From NCBI RefSeq assembly GCF_965137335.1, contig NZ_CBCRZD010000009.1: 64,000 bases of DNA; one strand, given 5' to 3'. Numbering within the stretch: position 1 is the stretch's first letter; each line of letters begins with the position of its first letter. The position numbers were made by a program, and so were the translations under genes. Shown piece by piece: positions 9,501 through 17,502 of this stretch. Below the pieces are notes generated by a model that saw only the letters and a program-made list of their open reading frames with translations, was not told where the DNA came from and ran no database searches. The stretch is from Empedobacter stercoris. GTDB lineage: Bacteria; Bacteroidota; Bacteroidia; Flavobacteriales; Weeksellaceae.

Positions 9501-9851
9501 TTAGGTGGTATGTGGGCTAATGAATCTTGGGGACGCTATTGGTCTTGGGATCCAAAAGAAACTTGGGCTTTCGTTTCGGTAATTATTTATGCAGTCGTTC
9601 TACATATGCGTTTAGTACCAGGTTTAAGAGGAAAATACGCGTTTAACGTTGCTGCGATGTGGGCGATTTGGTCAGTTGTTATGACGTATTTCGGTGTTAA
9701 CTATTACCTGTCAGGTTTACACTCTTATGCAGCTGGAGATCCAATTCCAATTCCATTTTGGGTTCCTGCAACAGCAGTTGGAATGTTAGTGTTAACACTT
9801 GCAGCGTGGTACCTACAAAACAAAGTGTATCATATCAAAACAAAAGAATAA
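6564..9851 (+). CDS. ccsBA: fused cytochrome c synthetase CcsB-CcsA (System II)
   Basis: Inner-membrane enzyme that exports heme and attaches it covalently to CXXCH motifs of c-type cytochromes. The 1095 residues fuse a ResB/CcsB half (membrane helices near 12-110, large soluble domain to about 440, a helix near 455-475) to a ResC/CcsA half (helices from about 785 on). The heme-handling WWD motif WGRYWSWDPKETW sits at about 988-1000, and candidate His ligands occur in FAHGG and GLHSYAAGD. A second cleavable-looking hydrophobic segment (LLPFFLLSGLAFAQ, about 493-506) lies at the junction, so the fusion may have a long periplasmic linker. Fusion is common in this phylum. It is a single gene with terminator 9872-9901. 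Confidence 0.95.
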   Translation: MSKLEKYLFSTRTMTVLLFIYAIAMGYATFIENDYDTATAKAVIYEAKWFEVLMIWLIVLFLMNIKRYRLWSKEKLPLLVFHLAFLFIFIGGGITRYISFEGEMPIPEGGTSNEITSYKSYFKMMVDDGTQRLAYDNHQYNMTYFDRKDSTNSLLYRQFEGEYQFKDKVIKLRTFDFVPHALDTIVRRKDGINVLEIVTVGQGGRNSVFIRNGEIKSVNGTLVAYNRPQDGAVQITGEGENLTIKSPFEGDYIQMAGQEIGQVTDMQKLQEGAGKVEFNVAAPLKLRSLYTINDAQFVIPNPSFKGEVLYRQGSKFKADEKNLPGAIRAEVIVGDKRDTVTIVGGKGVSNYSADVQIDGMNISLGYGSKMVKVPFSIRLDDFILDRYPGSTNPSSFESNITVIDEGKETKHHIYMNNVMDYKGYRFFQSSYFPTEDGTILSVNQDWWGTNITYLGYFMLFGGMFVSLFWKGTRFLQLNSLLKSLHTKKTTILLPFFLLSGLAFAQNPTTTDGNKATHQKITTEPDQNVHSPEHIVNFSSEMANGDELAKGVKIPDEHADKFGHLLIQDIEGRIKPVNTQSLEILRKVYKKDKFHGLSADKWFISLQLDPSYWVNAPMIKVGSKGGDQLAKITNANADGYTSLMNLIDPKTTRFKLDKAYNEAFSRKPSERSKFDEEVISVTERFNILDQTAKGYQLKIIPVQNDPSERWTSWIYQTQENPVEIDTMALGMVSVYFNMVSKGIENGDWTPADNAVDYIDKYQHKWGKNVVPSATKVEIEVLYNKYNVFFWVMVAYATVGGILMILSFIQLFSESKALHRIINVCLGLLLVIFIGQAIGLGVRWYLTGHAPWSNGYEAIVFISWVSVLAGLLLYKNRNAFIPTTGAMVAVIMMGFAHGGSMLDPQITPLVPVLKSYWLIVHVAIIVSSYGFFGLSAILGVFSLIIMMIKPNKKIEISLKEMTYVSEMSLTIGIYLLTVGTFLGGMWANESWGRYWSWDPKETWAFVSVIIYAVVLHMRLVPGLRGKYAFNVAAMWAIWSVVMTYFGVNYYLSGLHSYAAGDPIPIPFWVPATAVGMLVLTLAAWYLQNKVYHIKTKE

Positions 9852-9871
9852 ATTTATTCAATTATAATTTC

Positions 9872-9904
9872 AAAAAAGCTCATCTAAAGATGAGCTTTTT
9901 TGTT
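9872..9904 (+). terminator. terminator of ccsBA
   Basis: Perfect 13-bp stem (AAAAAAGCTCATC / GATGAGCTTTTTT) with a TAAA loop and a T-run. Confidence 0.9.
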
Positions 9905-10212
9905 TTCTAAATGTTTTTTCTCGCTGCCTACGACTCGCATATAAAATGAAAACACAATTCTGAGAATTATTCAGATTTATATTTTCCCCTTATCAATAAA
10001 TTCGATCTAACTTTTTATCAGTTAACAAGAAGCTTCTTATTACAAAAAAGGAAGCTTCTCTTTTAATAAAAAGAAAGCGCATTGTTACACTACTCTACTT
10101 TACCCCTCTTCTCATGCTTGCATCTCAGAAGACAAACCTTCTTAAATTGGTTCTTTGTTAAGTTCAGAAAAAAATGGTTGTTGCAGCGCATTCCACATCT
10201 TGATACAAAAGA
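9905..10212. other. gene-free stretch with an orphan terminator-like hairpin
   Basis: No ORF with coding character on either strand. At 10028-10059 there is a 9-bp inverted repeat, AGAAGCTTC / GAAGCTTCT, with a 14-base loop and then CTTTTAAT, resembling a weak terminator with no gene in front of it. It may be the remains of a lost gene or a small RNA end. Confidence 0.4.
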
Positions 10213-10245
10213 AAAAGACAACCCAAAAAATTCGGATTGCCTTTT
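10213..10245 (-). terminator. terminator of the M16 operon
   Basis: Hairpin around CAACCC (10219-10224) and GGATTG (10234-10239), with one internal mismatch, followed on the minus strand by GTCTTTTTC. It lies about 30 bases after the M16 stop. Confidence 0.7.
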
Positions 10246-10274
10246 AACTTGAAAAATATTTAAAAGAATTGTTT

Positions 10275-12317
10275 CTATTTAAAATCAGCTTCTGTAACGT
10301 TCTTATTTACTTCTACTGTATCAATTGTAATTTTAGTTGTTTGAGGTCCAGCTTCTGTTGTCATTTCAGAAGGCAACAAGACACCATCAAAAGATTTATA
10401 ATCTTTATTTATTGTCGTTGCGACCATCTCACCTTGAGGAGATTTCATTACTTGTTCAGACTTCATCAATAAACCAGTTTTTACATCATAATAATCTGTA
10501 CGAGAAATTTCTGCAGCAACAACTTTGTAATATTCAACTCCGTTTTCAGAAACGATTCCTTCTACTTTAGCAGTTTTATATCCTTCCGATAAAGGAGCAA
10601 ATAAAGAGTTTGTTTTCTTTAAAGGAGATGTCATTTCAGCTGGTAAATCAATTTTCTGACCAACATTATAAAAACCTTTTTCTCCATCAAAAGCTTGGGT
10701 AATATTCATTCCGCCAAGACTCATTACAGTCAACGTTTTATTTGGTGCTAAATCTTTTTTAGTATAATCACCGCCCATTCCCATTGTTTCAATTTTCCCT
10801 TTTTGAACCAATGATTTTACAGCTTTTACTTTATCCGCTCCACCAATCGCTTTCAAATAATTATCTGTAATTTGAGTTATTGTAGTTGTTGTCGATTTTG
10901 CTCCAGAGGTTGGTTTATCTATTTTATTACCATAAGAATCGTAATATGTTACAGGATAACCCAATTTTTCTAAAGCGGGTGCGATTTGTTCTAACTTTCC
11001 AGTTACATTAATTTTCGCTTGATCAGGACGGAAATATTTTTTCGAAACACGTAACACATCATCTACTGTAACTGCGTTTATATTTTTGATATAATCGGCA
11101 TAAAAGTTATCCGATAATTGATTCGTCTTTTTCGTTAAAGCTTGACCTGCAACAGTTGAAGGACTTTCTAATGTCAAAATAAAGTTTCCTAAGAATTTCG
11201 CTTTTACATCTTCCAACATTTGTTGATCGATTTTATTTACCGTCATTCCTTTAATCTCTTTCATCGTTTCGACAATAGCAGAATCTGTTACTTCGTTACG
11301 AACAGTTGCATTTGTATTGAAACGACCGATATAGCGAGAATCAGAAACTCCTCCACGTGCACCGTATGTCCAACCGTGTGCTTCACGAAGATTCATGTTT
11401 AATTTTGAGTTGAAATCTCCTCCTAAAATAGAAGAAGCAATTAATGAAGCGTAATAATCAGGGTCTTTCTTCGTCAATTGAACTGGATAAGATACCGATA
11501 CAACAGACTGAACTGCATTTGGCATATTAATCGCATTTAACTCTGTTTTTGTTACTTCTTCAACTTTAGGAAAAGCAGGAATATTTAATTGTCCAGCTTT
11601 CCACGATTTGAAGTTTTTATCGGCTAATGCTTTTACATCTTTTGTTGAAATATCTCCAACAACGATTAAATAAGCATTATTTGGTTTGTAGTAGGTATTG
11701 TAGTAATCCTTTACGTCTTGCAACGTTATTTTTTCGATTTGTTCTGGTGTATCAAACTCAGAGAAAGGATTGTTTTTTCCGTAAACTAAAATATTAGAAA
11801 CGCGAGAAGCTGCACTTTCTACAGATTTCTCATTCGCTTTTAAACCTTCGATGTAACGTTTTTTAACATCTGCAAATTCGCTTTCAGTAAAATTTGGATT
11901 TAAAGCACCATCTGCCATATAACCAAAAATCTCGTTAAAATATTTTGTCAAAGAACTTGCCGAAGCACCTTCTTCCCAAAAGTTAACACGAGCACCTAAA
12001 AACTCAATTCTTTTATTGAATTCATCTTTCGATTTCGAAACTGTTCCTGTTCCTAACATCTCGCTCAATAAAGATTCGGCACCTTTCTTAGCACCTAATG
12101 CAAAAGGTGGATTATCAATTGTTAATGTCGCAGAAACGCGAGGTAATTTATGATTCTCTACAACGATAACCGTTAAACCATTTTTTAGTTTAAATTCGTT
12201 TGATTTCCCTAAGTTAACCGTAGGCGCTGGACCTGGTTTTGGCATAGGGATTTGAACTTGAGCATTTACGCTAACTGCCATAAAAGCAATCGCAAGAGAT
12301 AATATCTTTGTTTTCAT
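10275..12317 (-). CDS. M16 family protein, non-catalytic partner subunit
   Basis: A 680-residue exported protein with a signal peptide (residues 1-19, ending VNAQ). About 40-450 contains two M16 half-domains. At the place of the zinc motif HxxEH it reads S-L-L-S-E (about 82-86, in GAESLLSEML), so it cannot bind zinc in the usual way. It keeps the C-terminal substrate-binding half (FNTNATVRNEVT, about 325-340). An extra domain at about 470-680 has an outer-membrane lipoprotein-sorting (LolA-like) character: repeated MGGDYTK, YKVV and YYDVKTGLL patterns. It follows the active M16 gene after 14 bases. The pair is expected to form a two-component periplasmic peptidase. Confidence 0.88.
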   Translation of the reverse strand: MKTKILSLAIAFMAVSVNAQVQIPMPKPGPAPTVNLGKSNEFKLKNGLTVIVVENHKLPRVSATLTIDNPPFALGAKKGAESLLSEMLGTGTVSKSKDEFNKRIEFLGARVNFWEEGASASSLTKYFNEIFGYMADGALNPNFTESEFADVKKRYIEGLKANEKSVESAASRVSNILVYGKNNPFSEFDTPEQIEKITLQDVKDYYNTYYKPNNAYLIVVGDISTKDVKALADKNFKSWKAGQLNIPAFPKVEEVTKTELNAINMPNAVQSVVSVSYPVQLTKKDPDYYASLIASSILGGDFNSKLNMNLREAHGWTYGARGGVSDSRYIGRFNTNATVRNEVTDSAIVETMKEIKGMTVNKIDQQMLEDVKAKFLGNFILTLESPSTVAGQALTKKTNQLSDNFYADYIKNINAVTVDDVLRVSKKYFRPDQAKINVTGKLEQIAPALEKLGYPVTYYDSYGNKIDKPTSGAKSTTTTITQITDNYLKAIGGADKVKAVKSLVQKGKIETMGMGGDYTKKDLAPNKTLTVMSLGGMNITQAFDGEKGFYNVGQKIDLPAEMTSPLKKTNSLFAPLSEGYKTAKVEGIVSENGVEYYKVVAAEISRTDYYDVKTGLLMKSEQVMKSPQGEMVATTINKDYKSFDGVLLPSEMTTEAGPQTTKITIDTVEVNKNVTEADFK

Positions 12318-12331
12318 AATTCAGTCGTTTT

Positions 12332-13654
12332 TTATTTGGCAGCTTTTTTAGATTCTGGTAAATAGTGGATAATTACACGTTGGTTTTTGTTAAGATACTT
12401 TTTCGCAACATTTTTGATATCTTCTCTCGAAACTGATTGATAGATTTTCAATTCTTCGTTGATTTTATTTGTATCTCCACCCAACATATATGCATCGGCC
12501 AAAGCATATGCAATATTTTGAACGCCTGATTTTGAAGCAACAAAACTATTTTCGATTCCATTTAAGATTTTTTGGTAATCTTCTTCAGAAATTAAATTCG
12601 TTTGTACTTTCTCTATATCTTGTTGTAAATCATTTTCTAATTTATCAAACGAAACTTCTCCTTGAGGTAAAATTCCGATTGAATAGATTCCGTAGTCTTC
12701 CATTTGACGATTGAAAGCAAAAATCTGTAAAGCTTCTTTCTTCTCATCAACATATTTTTTATATAAAACTGAGGATTTTCCTCCTGTTAAATAACTTGAT
12801 AACATTTCTAATGCATAGGCATCTTTCGATTTGTTATCTGGAGTACGATAATTAATAGCTAACAAAGGAATCTGAATATTAGAATCATACTCCGTTGCAC
12901 GCACTTCAGTCGTAATTGGATCTTCTTGAATTACTGTTTTTACAACCTCTTTTCCACGAGGAATTACACCAAAATATTTTTCAATTAATTTCTTAGCATC
13001 CTCTTTCTTGAAATCTCCTGCAACCACTAACACTGCATTATTTGGCACATAGTATTGTTGACTAAAGTGTTTAAAATCCTCTAATTTGGCATTACTCAAA
13101 TCTTCAAACGAACCAATTACACTCCAACGGTATCCACTTTTCTTGAAAACATGCGGGTTAACGGCTTCTCCGTAAGAAAATCTTCCATAAGGTTGATTAT
13201 CTAAACGAGAACGTTTTTCTTCTTTTACAACCTCTTTTTGGGTATCAACACCAATTTGATTAATGATTGGCTGACGCAAACGATCTGATTCCATCCATAA
13301 TCCTAACTCTAAATTATTTGACGGAAATGTTTCGTAATAATATGTTCTATCAGTCGTTGTATTCGCGTTATTTGATCCTCCATGAGAAGAAACAATCTTG
13401 AACCATTCTCCTCTTTTGATATTTTCTGTCCCTTCGAATAATAAATGCTCAAAAAAGTGAGCAAATCCAGTTTTACCAACTTGTTCATCTTTCGATCCTA
13501 CGTGATACATCACACCAGTTGTCACTACTGGAGCTGAATTATCCTGATGAAGGATAACATGTAATCCATTTGGTAAAGTATACTCATCAAATTCTATTTG
13601 CTGTCCAAAAAGTGCTGAACCTACAAATAAGATAGACATAAAAAGTTTCTTCAT
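12332..13654 (-). CDS. M16 family zinc peptidase, catalytic subunit
   Basis: A 440-residue exported peptidase of the insulinase/M16B type. Signal peptide at about 1-17. The inverted zinc motif HFFEH is at 66-70, followed by the third ligand Glu in EVVKEEKRS (about 141-146). The second half-domain carries the usual substrate Arg/Tyr region (YALADAYMLGG, about 385). It is the first gene of the operon; the degenerate M16 partner follows after 14 bases. Such active/inactive pairs are a known arrangement and the complex is likely periplasmic. The upstream intergenic region (13655-13820) is AT-rich. Confidence 0.93.
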   Translation of the reverse strand: MKKLFMSILFVGSALFGQQIEFDEYTLPNGLHVILHQDNSAPVVTTGVMYHVGSKDEQVGKTGFAHFFEHLLFEGTENIKRGEWFKIVSSHGGSNNANTTTDRTYYYETFPSNNLELGLWMESDRLRQPIINQIGVDTQKEVVKEEKRSRLDNQPYGRFSYGEAVNPHVFKKSGYRWSVIGSFEDLSNAKLEDFKHFSQQYYVPNNAVLVVAGDFKKEDAKKLIEKYFGVIPRGKEVVKTVIQEDPITTEVRATEYDSNIQIPLLAINYRTPDNKSKDAYALEMLSSYLTGGKSSVLYKKYVDEKKEALQIFAFNRQMEDYGIYSIGILPQGEVSFDKLENDLQQDIEKVQTNLISEEDYQKILNGIENSFVASKSGVQNIAYALADAYMLGGDTNKINEELKIYQSVSREDIKNVAKKYLNKNQRVIIHYLPESKKAAK

Positions 13655-13820
13655 TTAGTAGTTTTTAAAGTTTTTATCAATTTACTTATGTAACATTAGT
13701 AGCAGCATTTTCAAAAATGTTACACCAAATTTGCATTAATATTAAAAAAATGTAAAATAGCACATGTCTATTGATTTAGTAGGCATTTCTATTAATTTAC
13801 AACATTATTTATGAATAAAC

Positions 13821-13855
13821 CTATAGTAAATGTTTTAGTATTTACTATAGATTTG
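13821..13855 (+). promoter_or_regulatory. palindromic operator overlapping the promoter of the sulfur cluster
   Basis: A perfect 11-bp inverted repeat, CTATAGTAAAT (13821-13831) and ATTTACTATAG (13840-13850), with an 8-base spacer. The right arm overlaps TAGATTTG (13848-13855), a -7 element of the TAnnTTTG type, 20 bases before the exporter ATG. A dimeric regulator bound here would block RNA polymerase. The regulator itself is not in the window. Confidence 0.65.
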
Positions 13856-13875
13856 TAAAAATCGAGAGAAAGAAA

Positions 13876-14679
13876 ATGGATTTTATAGAGTTTTTTGGTT
13901 TCGTAGGTGCTTTTTTCATTGGACTTATCATGGGAGTTCTTGGTGGTGGCGGTTCTATCTTAGCTGTACCTATCTTAGCTTATATTTTTCATTTCGACGA
14001 GAGAATTGCAACTGCATATTCTTTATGTATAGTTGGTTCTACAGGATTAGTTGGTGGAATAAAGCAAGCTTCTAAAAAAATGGTCGATTGGAAAGTTGTT
14101 TATCAATTTGGTGTACCTGCAGTTATTGGAATTACGTTGGTTCGTGCTTTTTTAATTCCAGCACTTCCGAGTAATTTATTTTCTATAGGTGATTTTATCG
14201 TCACACGTCGAATGGCTATGTTTGGTCTTTTTGCGTTTCTAATGATATTTGCAGCAGTTTCTATGCTAAAAGGTAAAAAAGAAACGGAAATCGTTCAGCG
14301 AGATGAAAAATTAAATCCTGTTTTATTAATTCAAGGATTTTTGATTGGAGGATTAACAGGAATGGTTGGTGCAGGTGGTGGATTTTTAATTGTCCCTGCT
14401 TTGATGATGGTCGCAAAATTGGATATGAAAAAGGCTTCGGCTACATCATTAGTTATCATTGCGATTAATTCGTTAATAGGTTTTTTTATTGGTGATGCAT
14501 TTCACATCAAAATAGATTGGGAATTCTTAAGTGTTTTTATTGGAATTTCTATGGCTGGTATTTTTGTTGGAACCTACATTAACAAATTTTTACCTGTACA
14601 ATTTTTAAAACGAACATTTGCAATTTTCATTATCTTAATGGCTGTTTTCATGTTCATCGAAGAATTTATAATTCAATAA
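13876..14679 (+). CDS. TauE/SafE family sulfite or thiosulfate exporter
   Basis: A 267-residue inner-membrane permease with about eight hydrophobic helices and the two family repeats. Each repeat begins with a Gly-rich turn: GVLGGGGSILAVPIL at about 21-35 and GMVGAGGGFLIVPAL at about 161-175. The family exports sulfite, sulfoacetate or related sulfur anions. It leads the cluster: the methyltransferase gene follows after 8 bases and the persulfide-dioxygenase-like protein is 140 bases further on. This context favours sulfite or thiosulfate export during sulfide detoxification, which is inference. Regulation through the palindrome at 13821-13850 is likely. Confidence 0.9.
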   Translation: MDFIEFFGFVGAFFIGLIMGVLGGGGSILAVPILAYIFHFDERIATAYSLCIVGSTGLVGGIKQASKKMVDWKVVYQFGVPAVIGITLVRAFLIPALPSNLFSIGDFIVTRRMAMFGLFAFLMIFAAVSMLKGKKETEIVQRDEKLNPVLLIQGFLIGGLTGMVGAGGGFLIVPALMMVAKLDMKKASATSLVIIAINSLIGFFIGDAFHIKIDWEFLSVFIGISMAGIFVGTYINKFLPVQFLKRTFAIFIILMAVFMFIEEFIIQ

Positions 14680-14687
14680 TTTATCAT

Positions 14688-15275
14688 ATGGAATTCAACG
14701 AAAATTTTTGGAATGATAAATATATCAATAACCAAACTGGCTGGGATCTAAAGTCCCCTTCTACTCCATTAAAAGCTTATATTGATCAATTAGAAGATAA
14801 AAATATCCGTATTTTAATTCCGGGGTGCGGGAATGCTTACGAAGCTGAATATCTTTTGGAAAAAGGTTTTACAAACATCACATTAATTGATATAGCTGAA
14901 ATTGTAGTCGAAAAAATAAAAGAAAAATTTAAAGACAACCCTCATATAAAAGTTCTTCACAAAGACTTTTTCGAATTAGATGATCAATTTGATTTGATAT
15001 TAGAGCAAACTTTTTTTTGTGCTTTAAACCCTGAATTACGCCAAAAGTATAGCATCAAAATGAATCAATTATTAACGGAAAATGGTAAATTGGTTGGTGT
15101 TTTATTCAACAGAGATTTTGGAAATGACACTCCTCCTTTTGGCGGAAACAAAGCCGAATACCATACCTATTTCAACGATTATTTTGATTTCAAAGTCATG
15201 GAAGAATGTTACAACTCAATTCCTCCACGAGCTGGAAATGAATTGTTTATCAATTTAAAAAAGATCACAAAATAA
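14688..15275 (+). CDS. TPMT-type SAM-dependent methyltransferase
   Basis: A 195-residue cytosolic methyltransferase of the thiopurine S-methyltransferase (TPMT) group. It shows FWNDKY and GWD near the N-terminus (7-19), the SAM-binding motif ILIPGCGNAYEAEYL (about 42-56), the acidic end of beta-2 (LIDIAE, about 66-71) and the family signature EQTFFCALNPELR (about 105-117). Bacterial members methylate small sulfur, selenium or tellurium compounds. Its place 8 bases behind a TauE exporter and ahead of a persulfide enzyme suggests S-methylation of a toxic thiol or sulfide, but the substrate cannot be read from the sequence. Confidence 0.88.
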   Translation: MEFNENFWNDKYINNQTGWDLKSPSTPLKAYIDQLEDKNIRILIPGCGNAYEAEYLLEKGFTNITLIDIAEIVVEKIKEKFKDNPHIKVLHKDFFELDDQFDLILEQTFFCALNPELRQKYSIKMNQLLTENGKLVGVLFNRDFGNDTPPFGGNKAEYHTYFNDYFDFKVMEECYNSIPPRAGNELFINLKKITK

Positions 15276-15276
15276 C

Positions 15277-15310
15277 CTATGATTTCATTCATAGTTTTAG
15301 CGTTAACTAT
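15277..15310 (+). promoter_or_regulatory. overlapping inverted repeats between methyltransferase and MBL genes
   Basis: CTATGA...TCATAG (15277-15294) could be a weak terminator. Overlapping it, ATAGTT (15291-15296) and AACTAT (15305-15310) form a 6-bp inverted repeat with an 8-base spacer, the same spacer length as the operator at 13821-13850 and with related ATAGT/ACTAT arms. It may be a second, weaker site for the same regulator. Confidence 0.35.
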
Positions 15311-15413
15311 CAATCTTATTTGATTTTAAATAAACAAAAAGTATCAGAATTTGTCCATTAACGGAAAGTTCTAAATTTAATTATTTGTATTTTTACACAC
15401 TAAATTCATACTT

Positions 15414-16853
15414 ATGAAAATTGAACAAATTTACACCGGATGTCTTGCACAAGGTGCTTATTATATAGAAAGCAATGGTGAAGTTGCAATTATTGATCCG
15501 TTGAGAGAAACACAATCTTATGTTGATCAAGCAACAAAAGATAACGCAAAAATCAAGTATATTTTTGAAACACATTTCCATGCTGATTTCGTTTCTGGAC
15601 ATGTCGATTTAGCCCAAAAAACTGGTGCAACAATTGTTTATGGTCCAACAGCTGAACCAAGTTTTGACGCGCATATTGCGACAGATGGAGAAGTATTTAC
15701 TTTAGGTAATATTACGATTACAGCGTTGCATACCCCAGGTCATACGATGGAGAGTACAACCTATTTATTGAAGGATGAAAACGGTAAAGATTATGCAATT
15801 TTTACGGGAGATACATTATTTATTGGTGATGTTGGTCGTCCTGATTTGGCTCAAAAATTAAATTCAGATTTAACACAAGAGAAATTAGCTGGTTATTTAT
15901 TTGATTCGTTACGAAACAAAATTATGCCTTTAGCGAATGATATTATTGTTTATCCTGCGCATGGAGCTGGTTCTGCTTGTGGTAAAAATATGAGTAAAGA
16001 AACTTTTGATACATTAGGAAATCAAAAAAATGTAAATTATGCATTGAATCCTAACATGACAAAAGAGGAGTTTATTACAGAATTAACTTCAGGATTAATG
16101 CCTCCTCCTTTCTATTTTCCAGAAAATGTGATGATGAATAAATTGGGTGTAGAATCTTTAGACGTCGTAAAAGAACGTGCCAATAAAGCTTTATCGCCTG
16201 ATGAATTTATTCAAGTTGCTGAAGACGCAAACGCCTTAATTTTAGACGTACGTGATCCGCAAACATTCGCAGAAGGATTTGTTCCAAATTCAATTAACAT
16301 CGGAATCAAAGGAAATTTTGCTCCATGGGTTGGAACGTTAATTACAGATATCAAACAACCAATTTTACTAATTGCAGAAGTTGGTGCAGAAGAAGAAGCG
16401 GTAACACGTTTAGCACGTGTTGGATATGATAATGTGATTGGATTTTTGAACAATGGTTTCCAAGCTTGGCTTGATGCAGAAAAGGATTTTGATGAAATTG
16501 TTTCTATTTCACCTGAAGAATTTGTCGAATTAGTTGATGAAACAGAATTAAAAGTCTTAGACGTTCGTAAACCAGGAGAATTCGAAACTGCTCATGTAGA
16601 AGATGCAATTACTGCTCCATTAGATTTTATCAACGAATCAATGAAAGTAATCGATCCAGAAGAAACTTATTTAGTACATTGTGCTGGTGGATACCGTTCG
16701 ATGATTTTCACGTCTATTTTACGTGCTCGTGGTTACGAAAATTTAATTGATGTAGCAGGAGGTTTTGGTAAAATAAAAGAAGTAGAAGGCGTTAAAATAG
16801 TAGAAGGAACCTCTCCATGTCAATTGGGAAATAATTCTTGCTCAACGAAATAA
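15414..16853 (+). CDS. persulfide dioxygenase-like MBL protein with two rhodanese domains
   Basis: A 479-residue cytosolic protein like CstB/ETHE1-rhodanese enzymes that handle persulfide. The metallo-beta-lactamase domain (about 1-240) has metal ligands THFHADFVSGH (His54, His56, Asp58, His63), His110 in HTPGH and Asp in FTGD (about 133). Rhodanese domain 1 (about 265-355) lacks the catalytic Cys: the loop reads LIAEVGAEEEA. Rhodanese domain 2 (about 380-470) is active, with Cys423 in HCAGGYRS. A C-terminal tail has two Cys (469, 476). It is the last gene of the sulfur cluster and is closed by a very strong terminator. Family knowledge supports oxidation of persulfide to sulfite or thiosulfate, which the TauE-type exporter could expel. 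Confidence 0.92.
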   Translation: MKIEQIYTGCLAQGAYYIESNGEVAIIDPLRETQSYVDQATKDNAKIKYIFETHFHADFVSGHVDLAQKTGATIVYGPTAEPSFDAHIATDGEVFTLGNITITALHTPGHTMESTTYLLKDENGKDYAIFTGDTLFIGDVGRPDLAQKLNSDLTQEKLAGYLFDSLRNKIMPLANDIIVYPAHGAGSACGKNMSKETFDTLGNQKNVNYALNPNMTKEEFITELTSGLMPPPFYFPENVMMNKLGVESLDVVKERANKALSPDEFIQVAEDANALILDVRDPQTFAEGFVPNSINIGIKGNFAPWVGTLITDIKQPILLIAEVGAEEEAVTRLARVGYDNVIGFLNNGFQAWLDAEKDFDEIVSISPEEFVELVDETELKVLDVRKPGEFETAHVEDAITAPLDFINESMKVIDPEETYLVHCAGGYRSMIFTSILRARGYENLIDVAGGFGKIKEVEGVKIVEGTSPCQLGNNSCSTK

Positions 16854-16878
16854 ACAATTTTTTGCAATAAATAACGTT

Positions 16879-16906
16879 ATAGCCTTGGAACACCAAGGCT
16901 ATTTTC
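16879..16906 (+). terminator. terminator of the sulfur cluster
   Basis: Perfect 10-bp GC-containing stem, ATAGCCTTGG / CCAAGGCTAT, with an AACA loop and then TTTCG. Confidence 0.85.
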
Positions 16907-16931
16907 GTATTCTTCAACTCAAACATTATAC

Positions 16932-17444
16932 ATGAAAAATATAGTATTCATTTGTACCCTACTCTTTTGCTCAACACTTTTTGCTCAACAAAAAATACGT
17001 GGAGCTGAATCGTTTGTATTAACAATTCCGAAAGATTATCAGCGCACAATTGGATTAAATGACTATGCAACTATTCAATTTGAAAGTATTGCACCAAAAC
17101 CAAATTCGTACGGATTTTTAATTTTCGAGCATAAAGATGAATTAAAATTAGCCGATCCTAAATTAGATATGATCGACTATACATTGAATTCTATAGAGCC
17201 GTATACGACACAAAACGGATTTAAATATCTAAAAAAACCTTATGTTTCGTATGAACAAGGATTCAATTTCGCTTATGCTGAATTTGAGACAAATGAACCC
17301 GAATCTGGTCACATTTATTTTTTGCAAACTGTTATCGAAACAAAAGAGTTTGTTTATCAAATTCTACAATATTGTAGTTTCGAAGACCGAGATATCATGA
17401 AAAGTGATTTTGTTTCTATTGTAAATAGTTTCAAATTGAAATAG
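16932..17444 (+). CDS. secreted protein of unknown function
   Basis: A 170-residue protein with a clear signal peptide (about 1-18, ending LFAQ). I do not recognise the family. The mature part is a single mixed alpha/beta domain with an IPKDYQRTIGLNDYATIQFES start and a FVSIVNSFKLK end. This resembles the pattern of small Bacteroidota envelope proteins in which a final helix-strand reads 'F..IV.SFK.K'. No cofactor motif is seen. It follows the terminator of the sulfur cluster and has its own terminator, so it is probably a separate unit. Confidence 0.65.
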   Translation: MKNIVFICTLLFCSTLFAQQKIRGAESFVLTIPKDYQRTIGLNDYATIQFESIAPKPNSYGFLIFEHKDELKLADPKLDMIDYTLNSIEPYTTQNGFKYLKKPYVSYEQGFNFAYAEFETNEPESGHIYFLQTVIETKEFVYQILQYCSFEDRDIMKSDFVSIVNSFKLK

Positions 17445-17462
17445 CTGTAAGAAAGAAATAAA

Positions 17463-17499
17463 AAAAATCTCCTTACAAAAATTTGAAAGGAGATTTTTT
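17463..17499. terminator. bidirectional terminator
   Basis: Stem AAAAATCTCCTT / AAGGAGATTTTT with an 11-base loop and A/T runs. It is shared by the secreted protein gene (plus) and the 81-residue hypothetical gene (minus). Confidence 0.8.
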
Positions 17500-17502
17500 A
17501 TC

